Assembly: GCF_021502675.1 (NCBI RefSeq)
Contig: NZ_JAKFHA010000007.1
Span: forward strand, 227,167-291,166
DNA length: 64,000 nucleotides
Reading direction: 5' to 3'
Origin: Yinghuangia soli
GTDB lineage: Bacteria; Actinomycetota; Actinomycetes; Streptomycetales; Streptomycetaceae
Shown: positions 34,527-42,440 of the stretch, in pieces
Layout of the letters: every line of letters begins with the position of its first letter
Numbering within the stretch: the first letter of the stretch is position 1
Translations under genes and position numbers: made by a program
Notes under the pieces: model-generated
The model's database searches: none
Told to the model about the DNA's origin: nothing
What the model saw: the letters and a program-made list of their open reading frames with translations, nothing else

Positions 34527-36401
34527 GTGACTGACAACTCGACACCTCCTGGCAACCCGAACGAGCCGGAGCCCGGTTGGTCGCCGGTTCCCCCGCCGCC
34601 CGGCGGGGTGCCGCCGATGCCCCCGTCGCCGCCCCCGTTCGCCCCGCCGCCGCCCGCCGCGCCGCCCGCGCCGCCTGCCTACGACCCGCACCAGTCGCAG
34701 CCGCAGCAATCGCAGCCGCAGCAGTTCCAGCAGCCGGCGCCGTCCTGGGACTCCGCCCCGCAGTACGGCGGCTACCCGGGCACTCCGGACCAGCAGCAGT
34801 TCGGCGCCCCCGCAGGCCCGTACGGCCCCGGTGCTCCCGGCATGCCCGGCCCCGGCTACGACAGCGCCGGTTACGGGGCTCCGGGCTACGGCGGTCCGGG
34901 CTACCCGGGCGGCCCCGGCTACCCCGGCGCCCCCATGGGCATGGGCGGCCCCGGCGCCCCGGGCACGTCGCGCCGGCTCGTCTACCTCATCGGCGGCATC
35001 GTGGTCGCCGTCGCCGCGATCGTGGCCACCGTCCTCGTCCTCGTCGTCGGCGGCGACGACAAGAAGGACGACAAGACCGGGACGGTCGCCAGCAGCTCCG
35101 GCGCGAACGGCGACAACGGAGCCACCGGCGGAAACGGTTCGACGGGCGGCAACGGCACGACCGGCGGCACCAAGCCGCAGACCGGCGCGCCGGCCGGCCC
35201 CCTTGCGGTCAAGTGGTCGGTGCCCGGCGTGACCGACAACAGCAAGGACGTGTACGGCCGTTGGATCACCCCTGACCGGGTGTACGTCGGCGACAACAAG
35301 TCCGGCCTGGTCTCGTACGACGCGAAGACCGGCGCGCCCACGCCGGTCGCGCTCGACGCGGGCGCCAAGCTGTGCGGCATGTCGCCGACCGGGAACGGCA
35401 AGTTCGGCGCCGTCGCCTGGACCAAGGACGGCGAGAACTGCAACCAGGTCGGCCTCGTCGACCTGGCGACCGGTCAGAAGGCCTGGGGCATCGAGTTCTC
35501 CGGTGCCCCGAGCGAGGGCAGCACCGAGCGCCGGTTCGCGGACGCCACCGACGACATCCCGATGTCGCTGACCGCCGACAAGCTCGTGCTCGCCGTCGAG
35601 TCGACGGTCATGGGCCTGAACGTCGCGGACGGCAAGCCCGCGTGGAGCCAGGTCGCCAAGAAGGACCGCCGCATCAACGCGCTCCTCGCGAGCCCCGACG
35701 GCGTCCTGGTCGCCATGGAGGAGATGCTCAGCGACAACAGCGCGGTCGCCAAGCTGGACGTCGGCACCGGCGCCGCCGCGTGGACCACGGACACCACCTA
35801 CGGGAAGGTCCAGCAGATGTTCCCGATCTCCGTGAAGCCCGCGGTGTTCGTGACCAGCTACGAGGCCTCGCCGAGCAAGTTGGCGTACGAGATCGTCACG
35901 GTGGACGACACCGGCAAGGTCGGCCCGCGCATCCCGCAGGCCGGTACTTGGGGCAAGATCAACTTCGAGGACAACGAGTGGGGCCACCTCGACGGCATGC
36001 CCACCTTCAACATGGCCGTCGTGGACGGCGTCCTGTACGCGCTCACCGAGTCGGAGACCGGCAACAAGCGCGGCCTGGCCGCCTTCGACCTGGGCACCGG
36101 CAGCATGAAGTGGAACAAGCCGGCGCCCGGCAAGGCCGCCGACGCCTTCCACTTCACCCTCGCGGGCGCCGACCCGGCCGCCGGCGTGTGCGGTGTCTCC
36201 GGTGACGGCTACAGCGCCAAGGTCACCGTGGGCGTCCACTGCTGGGACAAGAACGGCAGCGTCACGACGGTCGCCGACCTGCCGCAGCCGCCCGAGGGCG
36301 TCATCGGCCTCAACATGGACCTGCGCTGGGCGGACGGCCGGCTCGTCGGCGTGGCCACCACCTACGGCGACGGCCCCGCGGTCACCTTCGCCGCGAAGTA
36401 G
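34527..36401 (+). CDS. Membrane-anchored PQQ-like beta-propeller protein
   Basis: Product of 624 residues; GTG 34527 after ACGGGG. An N-terminal cytoplasmic Pro/Gly/Tyr/Gln-rich tail of 147 residues precedes one transmembrane helix (151-176) and then an extracellular domain of about 430 residues with PQQ-type propeller strands (VLYALTESETGNKRGLAAFDLGTG and VSYDAKTGAPTPVAL are typical). Such proteins are common in Streptomyces next to Ser/Thr kinases, as here (next gene). It probably acts as an extracellular sensor or assembly protein. A short hairpin separates it from the kinase gene. Confidence 0.82.
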   Translation: MTDNSTPPGNPNEPEPGWSPVPPPPGGVPPMPPSPPPFAPPPPAAPPAPPAYDPHQSQPQQSQPQQFQQPAPSWDSAPQYGGYPGTPDQQQFGAPAGPYGPGAPGMPGPGYDSAGYGAPGYGGPGYPGGPGYPGAPMGMGGPGAPGTSRRLVYLIGGIVVAVAAIVATVLVLVVGGDDKKDDKTGTVASSSGANGDNGATGGNGSTGGNGTTGGTKPQTGAPAGPLAVKWSVPGVTDNSKDVYGRWITPDRVYVGDNKSGLVSYDAKTGAPTPVALDAGAKLCGMSPTGNGKFGAVAWTKDGENCNQVGLVDLATGQKAWGIEFSGAPSEGSTERRFADATDDIPMSLTADKLVLAVESTVMGLNVADGKPAWSQVAKKDRRINALLASPDGVLVAMEEMLSDNSAVAKLDVGTGAAAWTTDTTYGKVQQMFPISVKPAVFVTSYEASPSKLAYEIVTVDDTGKVGPRIPQAGTWGKINFEDNEWGHLDGMPTFNMAVVDGVLYALTESETGNKRGLAAFDLGTGSMKWNKPAPGKAADAFHFTLAGADPAAGVCGVSGDGYSAKVTVGVHCWDKNGSVTTVADLPQPPEGVIGLNMDLRWADGRLVGVATTYGDGPAVTFAAK

Positions 36402-36410
36402 CAAGCCGGC

Positions 36411-36435
36411 GGCCGGGACCGGTTCCGTCCCGGCC
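36411..36435 (+). terminator. Hairpin between propeller and kinase genes
   Basis: 9-bp perfect stem (36411-36419 with 36427-36435), 7-base loop. Weak terminator or processing signal. Confidence 0.5.
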
Positions 36436-36492
36436 CGCTCTGGCCGGGCGCTGCGATAGCGTCCGGTCAGCAGCGGACGAGGGGGCGAGCTG

Positions 36493-39432
36493 ATGATCCA
36501 GGCGTTGCATCCAAACGATCCGGGCGAGATCGGCGGATACCGGGTCATCGCACGGCTGGGCGCCGGAGGCATGGGCGAGGTCTTCCTCGGCCGGTCGGCC
36601 AGCGGCCGGCTGGTGGCGGTGAAGGTCGTCCGCGCGGAGCTCTCCAGCGACCCCGACTTCCGGGCCAGGTTCCGGCGCGAGGTCGACGCGTCGCGCCGGG
36701 TCAGCGCGTTCCACACCGCCGCGGTGGTCGCGGCCGATGCGGACGCCACGCCTGCCTGGATGGTCACCGAGTACATCCCGAGCCCGTCGCTCGACCAAGC
36801 GGTACGGCAGCACGGCACGTTCCCGCTGCATGCGCTGCGGGTGATCGGCGCCGGGCTCGCCGAGGCGTTGGAGGCGATCCACTCCTGCGACCTGATCCAC
36901 CGCGACCTGAAGCCGTCCAACATCCTGCTCGCCGAAGACGGACCGCGCGTCATCGACTTCGGCATCGCCCGGGCCATGGAAGGCGCGACGGTCACCCGGA
37001 CCGGCATGACGGTCGGCTCGGTCGGCTTCCTCTCCCCCGAGCAGCTGCTCGGCGAACGCGTCACCCCCGCGTCCGACGTCTTCGCGCTGGGCGCGGTGCT
37101 GTGCGCGGCGGCCGGCGTGGCACCGTTCGGCGAAGGCTCCGCACAGGCACTGCTGTACCGCGTGGTGCACACCCAGCCCGACATCGCCGCGCTGCCCGCC
37201 GAGATCCGCGACATCGTCGAATCGTGCCTGGCCAAGGATCCCGCGGCGCGCCCGCGTCCGATGGACCTCGTGCACATGCTGTCGCCGGGCCCGGCCCGGG
37301 ACTGGCTGCCGGAGGGGGTGCTCGCCTCGATCCGGGAACGTCGCGAGCACGCGCAGCAACTCGTGTGGCAGGCACGCGTCGAGGGCCCTGCCCAGGTGGA
37401 CACGACGGCGTCGACCGCGGTCCCGCCCAAGCCGCCCGCGGCTCCCCCGGCCGCACCGCCGACCACGCCCCCGACGCCGCCGCCGTATGCGCCGCCCGCG
37501 CCGCCCGGTCCGCCTGCGCCGCCAATCCCGCACTCCGAGCCGCGGCCCTTCGACGCCGTGCCGGACACCTACGACTCCCGATTCTCGGCGCACCAGTCCG
37601 GCGCGCCGACGCCCGCGCCGGGCAGCGGACCGGGTACGCGGTACGCCTCCGTCCCGCAGCCCCCGATGCCCCCGCCGCTGCCGCCTTCGTTGCCGCCTCC
37701 GCCGCCGGGTTCCTGGCAACCGGCTTACGCACCAGCCCCGTTCGGCCCGCCGATGAATCCCCCGGCGGTGCCCGCGACGCCGCCCGGCGGATCGCGGCTG
37801 GACCGGCTGCCCGGCGGGCGCCGGGCCTGGATCCCGGCCATCGCGGTGCTCACCATGGCCCTGCTCGCCGGCCTCGGTTTCGCCGCGAGCCGACTTGCGG
37901 GCGACGATAAGCCGAACGCCAGGAACACCGGAAACACCGGCGGGACCACGGGCGGAAGCACCGGGACCACGGGGAGCCCGCCCCCTGCCGCGGGCGTCAA
38001 GGGCGGCACGCTGACCGTGTCGTCGGTCCGCGACGCAGGCTCGCTCGACCCGGCGGTGGCCACCTACTTCGCGTTCGGCGAAGGGCAGCGCATGTCGGCG
38101 CTCTACGACCCGCTGGTGACCTACGACCCGAAGTCCGCGACGGTGAAGCCGCACCTCGCCAAGTCGCTGACCACCAGGGACGGCACGGTCTGGCTGCTGG
38201 AACTGCGGCCCGGGGTCAAGTTCACCGACGGCACCGCACTGGATTCCCTCGCGGTCAAGTTCAACTGGGAGCGGGTCCTCGACCCGGCGCTGAATTCGCC
38301 GCATGCGGAGGCGATGCGCTCGGTCACTTTGAACGTCGTCGACGAGCACACCCTGGAGATCCGACTTCCCCGGACCGACCGGACCTTCGACCACCAGGTC
38401 GCCCAGGAGCTGACGTACGTCGGATCGCCCGACGCGATCCGCAGGGACTCGGCCGGGTTCGGCCAAAAGCCGGTCGGGGCAGGCCCGTTCAAGTTGGAGA
38501 GCTGGGCCAGGGACCAGAAGCAGGAGTTCGTCCGCAACCCGAACTACTGGCAGGGGCCGGACAAACCGCTGCTCGACAAGCTCGTCTTCGCGGTCGAGCC
38601 GAACACTCCCACCATGGCGGTGGCCCAGAACCGTGCCGACCTGAATTTCCAGGACTCCGAGCGCGAGCTCCGCCAGGCCCGGGATGCCGGCCTCGCCATG
38701 TCCGGGACACCGAACGCGGGCGGCCCGATGCTCGCCTTCAACTCGGGTGCGGCGCCGTTCGACGACATCAAGGCCCGGCAGGCCGTGGCCTGGACGCTCG
38801 ACCAGAAGCAGCTGGCCACCGCGCTCGGCACGGGCAACGAGCCCGCGCTCACCGTGGTGCCGACCGGGACGCCGCTGTATGCCCAGGCTCCGCGGCAGCC
38901 CGCCCCCGACCTCGCGAAGGCGCAGCAGCTGGCCACGGAACTCCGGGTGGCCGGAAAGCCGTTGGTGTTCACCATGACCTGCTCGCAGCGCCAGCGCGAG
39001 GCGTGCGAGGCGATGCAGGCGATGCTGAAGGCCGCGCAGATCGAGGCGACTGTCGACATCAAGGACGCGAACGCCTACAACCAGGCCCTGGCGACCCGCA
39101 GCTACCAGGCCGTCTGGGGCTACGATTCGGGCGCCGACCTCGACGTGTGGCTCGCCGGACTGACCCGGAGCAACTCGTCGTCGAACTACCTGCAGTACCG
39201 CAGCACCGCAGTGGACGGCGCCTGGGAGACGATCCGCACGGCCGCGACCCCGGAGGCGAAGGCAGCCGGCTACCGGACACTGCTGGACACCCTCGCCGCC
39301 GATACCCCTTGGTGGCTGTTCAACCAGATGCCGCGCTACGCACTCGCCCGCAAGGACACCGTGACCGGGCTGGAAGCCGCGTTCGGCGACGGCGTCATGC
39401 GCTGGGACCTGGTCGGCCGGACCAAGGCCTGA
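36493..39432 (+). CDS. Ser/Thr protein kinase fused to an extracellular oligopeptide-binding (SBP_bac_5) domain
   Basis: Product of 979 residues, ATG 36493 after GAGGGGGGCGAG. Kinase domain 16-270: glycine loop LGAGGMGEV (22-30), Lys44, HRDLKPSN (136-143, Asp138), DFG (155-157), and a Thr-rich activation loop (VTRTGMTVGSVGF). A Pro-rich juxtamembrane linker (310-435), one membrane helix (444-467), a Gly/Thr spacer, then a complete family-5 substrate-binding domain (503-979; GGTLTVSSVRDAGSLDPA, KFNWERVLDP, GAGPFKLESW). All catalytic residues are intact. It likely senses an extracellular peptide or nickel-like ligand and signals inward. Such fusions occur in actinobacterial databases, but I know of no characterised one. 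Confidence 0.93.
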   Translation: MIQALHPNDPGEIGGYRVIARLGAGGMGEVFLGRSASGRLVAVKVVRAELSSDPDFRARFRREVDASRRVSAFHTAAVVAADADATPAWMVTEYIPSPSLDQAVRQHGTFPLHALRVIGAGLAEALEAIHSCDLIHRDLKPSNILLAEDGPRVIDFGIARAMEGATVTRTGMTVGSVGFLSPEQLLGERVTPASDVFALGAVLCAAAGVAPFGEGSAQALLYRVVHTQPDIAALPAEIRDIVESCLAKDPAARPRPMDLVHMLSPGPARDWLPEGVLASIRERREHAQQLVWQARVEGPAQVDTTASTAVPPKPPAAPPAAPPTTPPTPPPYAPPAPPGPPAPPIPHSEPRPFDAVPDTYDSRFSAHQSGAPTPAPGSGPGTRYASVPQPPMPPPLPPSLPPPPPGSWQPAYAPAPFGPPMNPPAVPATPPGGSRLDRLPGGRRAWIPAIAVLTMALLAGLGFAASRLAGDDKPNARNTGNTGGTTGGSTGTTGSPPPAAGVKGGTLTVSSVRDAGSLDPAVATYFAFGEGQRMSALYDPLVTYDPKSATVKPHLAKSLTTRDGTVWLLELRPGVKFTDGTALDSLAVKFNWERVLDPALNSPHAEAMRSVTLNVVDEHTLEIRLPRTDRTFDHQVAQELTYVGSPDAIRRDSAGFGQKPVGAGPFKLESWARDQKQEFVRNPNYWQGPDKPLLDKLVFAVEPNTPTMAVAQNRADLNFQDSERELRQARDAGLAMSGTPNAGGPMLAFNSGAAPFDDIKARQAVAWTLDQKQLATALGTGNEPALTVVPTGTPLYAQAPRQPAPDLAKAQQLATELRVAGKPLVFTMTCSQRQREACEAMQAMLKAAQIEATVDIKDANAYNQALATRSYQAVWGYDSGADLDVWLAGLTRSNSSSNYLQYRSTAVDGAWETIRTAATPEAKAAGYRTLLDTLAADTPWWLFNQMPRYALARKDTVTGLEAAFGDGVMRWDLVGRTKA

Positions 39433-39548
39433 ACCGCCTTGGCAGTGGACGCCGGGATCCGGGTTTTGCGGGTTCGCCCGCAGGGCACCCGATTCCCGGC
39501 GTACGCGCCATCCCGCAGTTAGACTCGCCGTCACCGCTGAGGCCGTGC

Positions 39549-39694
39549 CTGCCGGATCTTGATACCGCTCACGGCGCCCGGCACCGCACCTCGCGGCGTT
39601 GCAGGGCCTTGCGAGTACGACCGAGTACGAGCTTCGGCCCTGCGCCTTGCGATGCACGGCACCGAACACCGCGAGCGGCACCAAGATCCGGCAG
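39549..39694 (-). repeat. Long inverted repeat, potential structured RNA on the minus strand
   Basis: Arms 39549-39608 and 39636-39694. The outer 13 bp pair perfectly; over the outer 41 positions, 10 differ and every one is A opposite C or C opposite A in the plus strand. On the minus-strand transcript these are all U-G or G-U wobble pairs, so the minus-strand RNA could form one near-continuous stem; a further 8-bp stem lies at the apex (39601-39608 with 39636-39643). The loop holds a direct repeat CGAGTACGA. Nothing is annotated on the minus strand near it. Confidence 0.6.
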
Positions 39695-39718
39695 ACACGA
39701 CCTAAGGGGAGGGACGCG

Positions 39719-39982
39719 GTGCCAGCACCCGATCCGCAGGAATCCGAAGCCCAGGACCCGGGCTCCGCCGTGCCGTCCGCCGGCGCCACCGGGGCCGTCG
39801 GAGCGCGCGGGGAAGTCGGCGCGGACGAGCGGGACGACCAGGACGAGCAGTGGGACAGCCTGGGCATGCGGCTGACCGACTACGGCATCGGGATCGCGAT
39901 CGCGGTGATCCTGACCCCGCTGATCGGCTTCGTGATCCTCATGGCGGCGTCCGGCACTTTCCGCACCTGGGTGCTCGAGTAA
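39719..39982 (+). CDS. Small single-pass membrane protein
   Basis: Product of 87 residues; GTG 39719 with AGGGGAGGGA just upstream. The first 50 residues are acidic and disordered-looking (ESEAQDPGSAVPSAGATG, then DERDDQDEQWDSLGMR), followed by a helix (YGIGIAIAVILTPLIGFVILMAA) and a short end. No family is recognised. It is preceded by the long inverted repeat and followed, 200 bp later, by an M28 peptidase gene. Confidence 0.65.
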   Translation: MPAPDPQESEAQDPGSAVPSAGATGAVGARGEVGADERDDQDEQWDSLGMRLTDYGIGIAIAVILTPLIGFVILMAASGTFRTWVLE

Positions 39983-40183
39983 CCGCTCACCGGACACCTT
40001 GTCCGCGCCTGCGGATCACCGGGCACTCGTGTGATTGTTTGTAAATTACCCGCGCCGCGTCTGGTCTAGCCCCCGATGCGGGCGGTACGTTTCCGCGCAA
40101 CGTCCCGCGCGCCGTGCCGCACTTCCCTCACCCTGGGATACGTGTGTGCTCGGCGCGCCTGGTTTGCCCTGGAAAGGACCTGT

Positions 40184-41734
40184 ATGACGCAGCGTCATCT
40201 CGGTCGGGCTCTCACCGCCGCCGTTGCGGGCATCGCACTTGTGGGTATTGCCGTCACCCCGGCTGCCGCCCATCCGCAGAAGGAGGACAAGCTCGGCGAG
40301 AAGCTCGCCAAGAAGGTCACCGCGGACAACGTTCTCAAGCACCTGAAGGCGTTCCAGAAGATCGCGGACAAGAACGCGGGCACCCGTGTCGCGGGCTCGC
40401 CCGGGCACCAGAAGTCCGCGGACTACGTCGCCGACAAGCTGCGGGACGCCGGTTACCGGGTCATCCTCCAGGACTTCGAGTTCACGTACACGGAGACCGT
40501 CGCGCAGTCCCTGAAGGTGGTCTCGCCGGCGCCCGCCGACGTGCCCATCATCGTCATGTCGTACTCGCCCTCGACGCCGGCCGGCGGCATCACCGGCCAG
40601 GTCGTCGCGGTGCCGGAAGAGGCCGACCTGACGCACGGCTGCGAGCCCGCCGACTACTCGACCATCAACGCGGCCGGCAAGATCGCGCTGGTCAAGCGCG
40701 GCGGCTGCCCGTTCGCGCAGAAGCAGACGGTCGCCGCGGGCGCGGGCGCCATCGCGACCATCGTCTACAACCGCGAGCCGGGCGACCTCAACGGCACCCT
40801 CGGCGACCCGAACGTCGGCGTGATCCCGACCGGCGGCATCACCCAGGCGGCCGGCGAGGCGCTCGCCGCCCAGGTCGCCCAGGGCCCGGTGACGGTGACC
40901 CTCGACCTGCGGGAGCTGCGCGAGCAGCGCACCACGCAGAACGTGATCGCCGAGACCTGGTGGGGCAACGGCGACAACGTCGTCATGGCCGGTGCGCACC
41001 TGGACAGCGTGTCCGAGGGCCCGGGCATCAACGACAACGGCTCCGGCAGCGCCGGTCTCCTGGAGACCGCGATCCAGCTGATCAAGTACGAGAAGTGGCC
41101 GGAGAACAAGGTCCGCTTCGCGTTCTGGTCCGCCGAGGAGTACGGCCTGCTCGGCTCCGAGCACTACGTGAACGACCTGACCGCCGACGAGCAGCAGAAC
41201 ATCGCGCTGTACCTGAACTTCGACATGATCGGTTCGCCGAACTTCGCGGAGTTCGTCTACGACGGCGACAACTCGGACGGCGTGGGCGCGCCGGCCGGCC
41301 CGGCGGGCTCCGCCGAGATCGAGGGCGTCATCAACGGCTACCTCGACTCGAAGGGCTCCGCGCACGAGGGCACCGACTTCGACGGGCGTTCGGACTACGG
41401 CCCGTTCATCGCGGTCGGCATCCCCTCCGGCGGCACCTTCACCGGTGCCGAGGGCGTCAAGACCGCCGAGCAGGCCGCGAAGTACGGCGGCACGGCGGGC
41501 ACCGCGTACGACCCGTGCTACCACGCGGCGTGCGACAACATCGACAACATCAGCAAGGCCGCACTGGACCTGAACGCCGACGTGATCGCCTACACCATGG
41601 GCCTGTTCGCTCAGAACGCGCACATGATCAACGGTGAGAACGAAGGCAACCCGGCCCTGCCGGCCGCACGTATGTCCGTGGCGGCCGCGGACGGCGCCGA
41701 GGCCGGGTACCGTCCCGGATACGTCGCTTCCTGA
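40184..41734 (+). CDS. Secreted M28-family aminopeptidase with PA domain
   Basis: Product of 516 residues, ATG 40184 after AAAGGA. Sec signal peptide (cut after AAA near residue 29). A protease-associated (PA) insert spans about 110-235 (IALVKRGGCPFAQK), and the M28 metalloprotease domain has two-zinc ligands His272 (GAHLDSV), Asp284 (DNGSGSAG), Glu318-Glu319 (WSAEEYG), Asp347 (FDMIG), and His in DPCYHAACD. It resembles Streptomyces griseus aminopeptidase, which releases N-terminal hydrophobic residues and is calcium-activated. Closed by a strong terminator. It could generate peptides for the kinase-linked binding domain next door; inference. Confidence 0.95.
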   Translation: MTQRHLGRALTAAVAGIALVGIAVTPAAAHPQKEDKLGEKLAKKVTADNVLKHLKAFQKIADKNAGTRVAGSPGHQKSADYVADKLRDAGYRVILQDFEFTYTETVAQSLKVVSPAPADVPIIVMSYSPSTPAGGITGQVVAVPEEADLTHGCEPADYSTINAAGKIALVKRGGCPFAQKQTVAAGAGAIATIVYNREPGDLNGTLGDPNVGVIPTGGITQAAGEALAAQVAQGPVTVTLDLRELREQRTTQNVIAETWWGNGDNVVMAGAHLDSVSEGPGINDNGSGSAGLLETAIQLIKYEKWPENKVRFAFWSAEEYGLLGSEHYVNDLTADEQQNIALYLNFDMIGSPNFAEFVYDGDNSDGVGAPAGPAGSAEIEGVINGYLDSKGSAHEGTDFDGRSDYGPFIAVGIPSGGTFTGAEGVKTAEQAAKYGGTAGTAYDPCYHAACDNIDNISKAALDLNADVIAYTMGLFAQNAHMINGENEGNPALPAARMSVAAADGAEAGYRPGYVAS

Positions 41735-41753
41735 CCGCTGCACGACGCTCCAC

Positions 41754-41790
41754 CCGCGCCCCCTCTGCCGCCCCGGCAGAGGGGGCGCGG
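41754..41790 (+). terminator. Terminator of the M28 peptidase gene
   Basis: 17-bp perfect stem (41754-41770 with 41774-41790), 3-base loop, 20 bp after the stop. Confidence 0.9.
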
Positions 41791-41981
41791 TGCGTCCGGA
41801 CGCCGGAACTTCCGGTGCCCGCACCCTCCTTCGGCCCCCTCCGGCCGCTGTCATGAAGTCATGACATCCACCGCCCTGACCGGAAGCCGACGTTCCCGCC
41901 GACTTCGCTGTCACCTGGGGCGATCCGCCAGTAAAGTGACGCCCGGTATCGCTGCTGGCGACATGAGTCGGGGGACTTGTC

Positions 41982-42434
41982 ATGGCCGATCAACCACCGC
42001 CTGGGCAGGGTGGGGAAACACCGAAGCCCGGCGCCACGGGAACCGCTCCCACCGGCCCGGCCGGCACCGCGGGGGCACCGGGCGAGCCCAAGCCGTCGCC
42101 CGGGACGCCGCCGAACAACCCGGCGTTCCTCGGCGGGCACGTGCCCGGCGCGGGGGCCCGCTACGAGGTGAACACGTGCCTGCTGCCGCCCGCCGCGGCC
42201 CGGGCCGACGACGCCACCGACAAGCTGCGCGCGCTGGGCACCGGACTGGCCCTGGGGATGCCGTCCGGAATGGCCGGATTCCAGACCGGATGGCAGGCCG
42301 GCACGCTCGCCGACGGCTGGGCGTTCGAGCTGGGCCGGGTGGCCGACGCGGCCCGCGCCTGCGCCGACAAGATCCGGCTCACGCTGCAGGGCTATCTCGA
42401 AGCCGAGGCCCGCAACACCGCGAACATGCCGTAG
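41982..42434 (+). CDS. Small helical protein, ESX-like partner of the WXG-esterase
   Basis: Product of 150 residues, ATG 41982 after CGGGGGAC. The first 60 residues are Pro/Gly/Thr-rich; the rest is a helical hairpin (ADDATDKLRALGTGLALGMPSGMAGF, then GWAFELGRVADAARACADKIRLTLQGYLEAE). No signal peptide. It sits 6 bp before, and is probably co-translated with, a WXG-hydrolase fusion, so a role as its heterodimer partner in type VII export is likely. The WXG motif itself is lacking (FQTGWQAG only). Confidence 0.65.
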   Translation: MADQPPPGQGGETPKPGATGTAPTGPAGTAGAPGEPKPSPGTPPNNPAFLGGHVPGAGARYEVNTCLLPPAAARADDATDKLRALGTGLALGMPSGMAGFQTGWQAGTLADGWAFELGRVADAARACADKIRLTLQGYLEAEARNTANMP

Positions 42435-42440
42435 ACCGCG

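Noticed and set aside
33693..37568. Very long open frame on the minus strand (about 1,290 residues), and similar ones at 36382-39867, 47003-49963 and 53822-56416
   Set aside because: These are antisense shadows of real genes caused by the high GC content; the amino-acid composition (very rich in Arg, Gly, Ala, Val) is not protein-like, and the opposite strand carries complete gene families with ribosome-binding sites.
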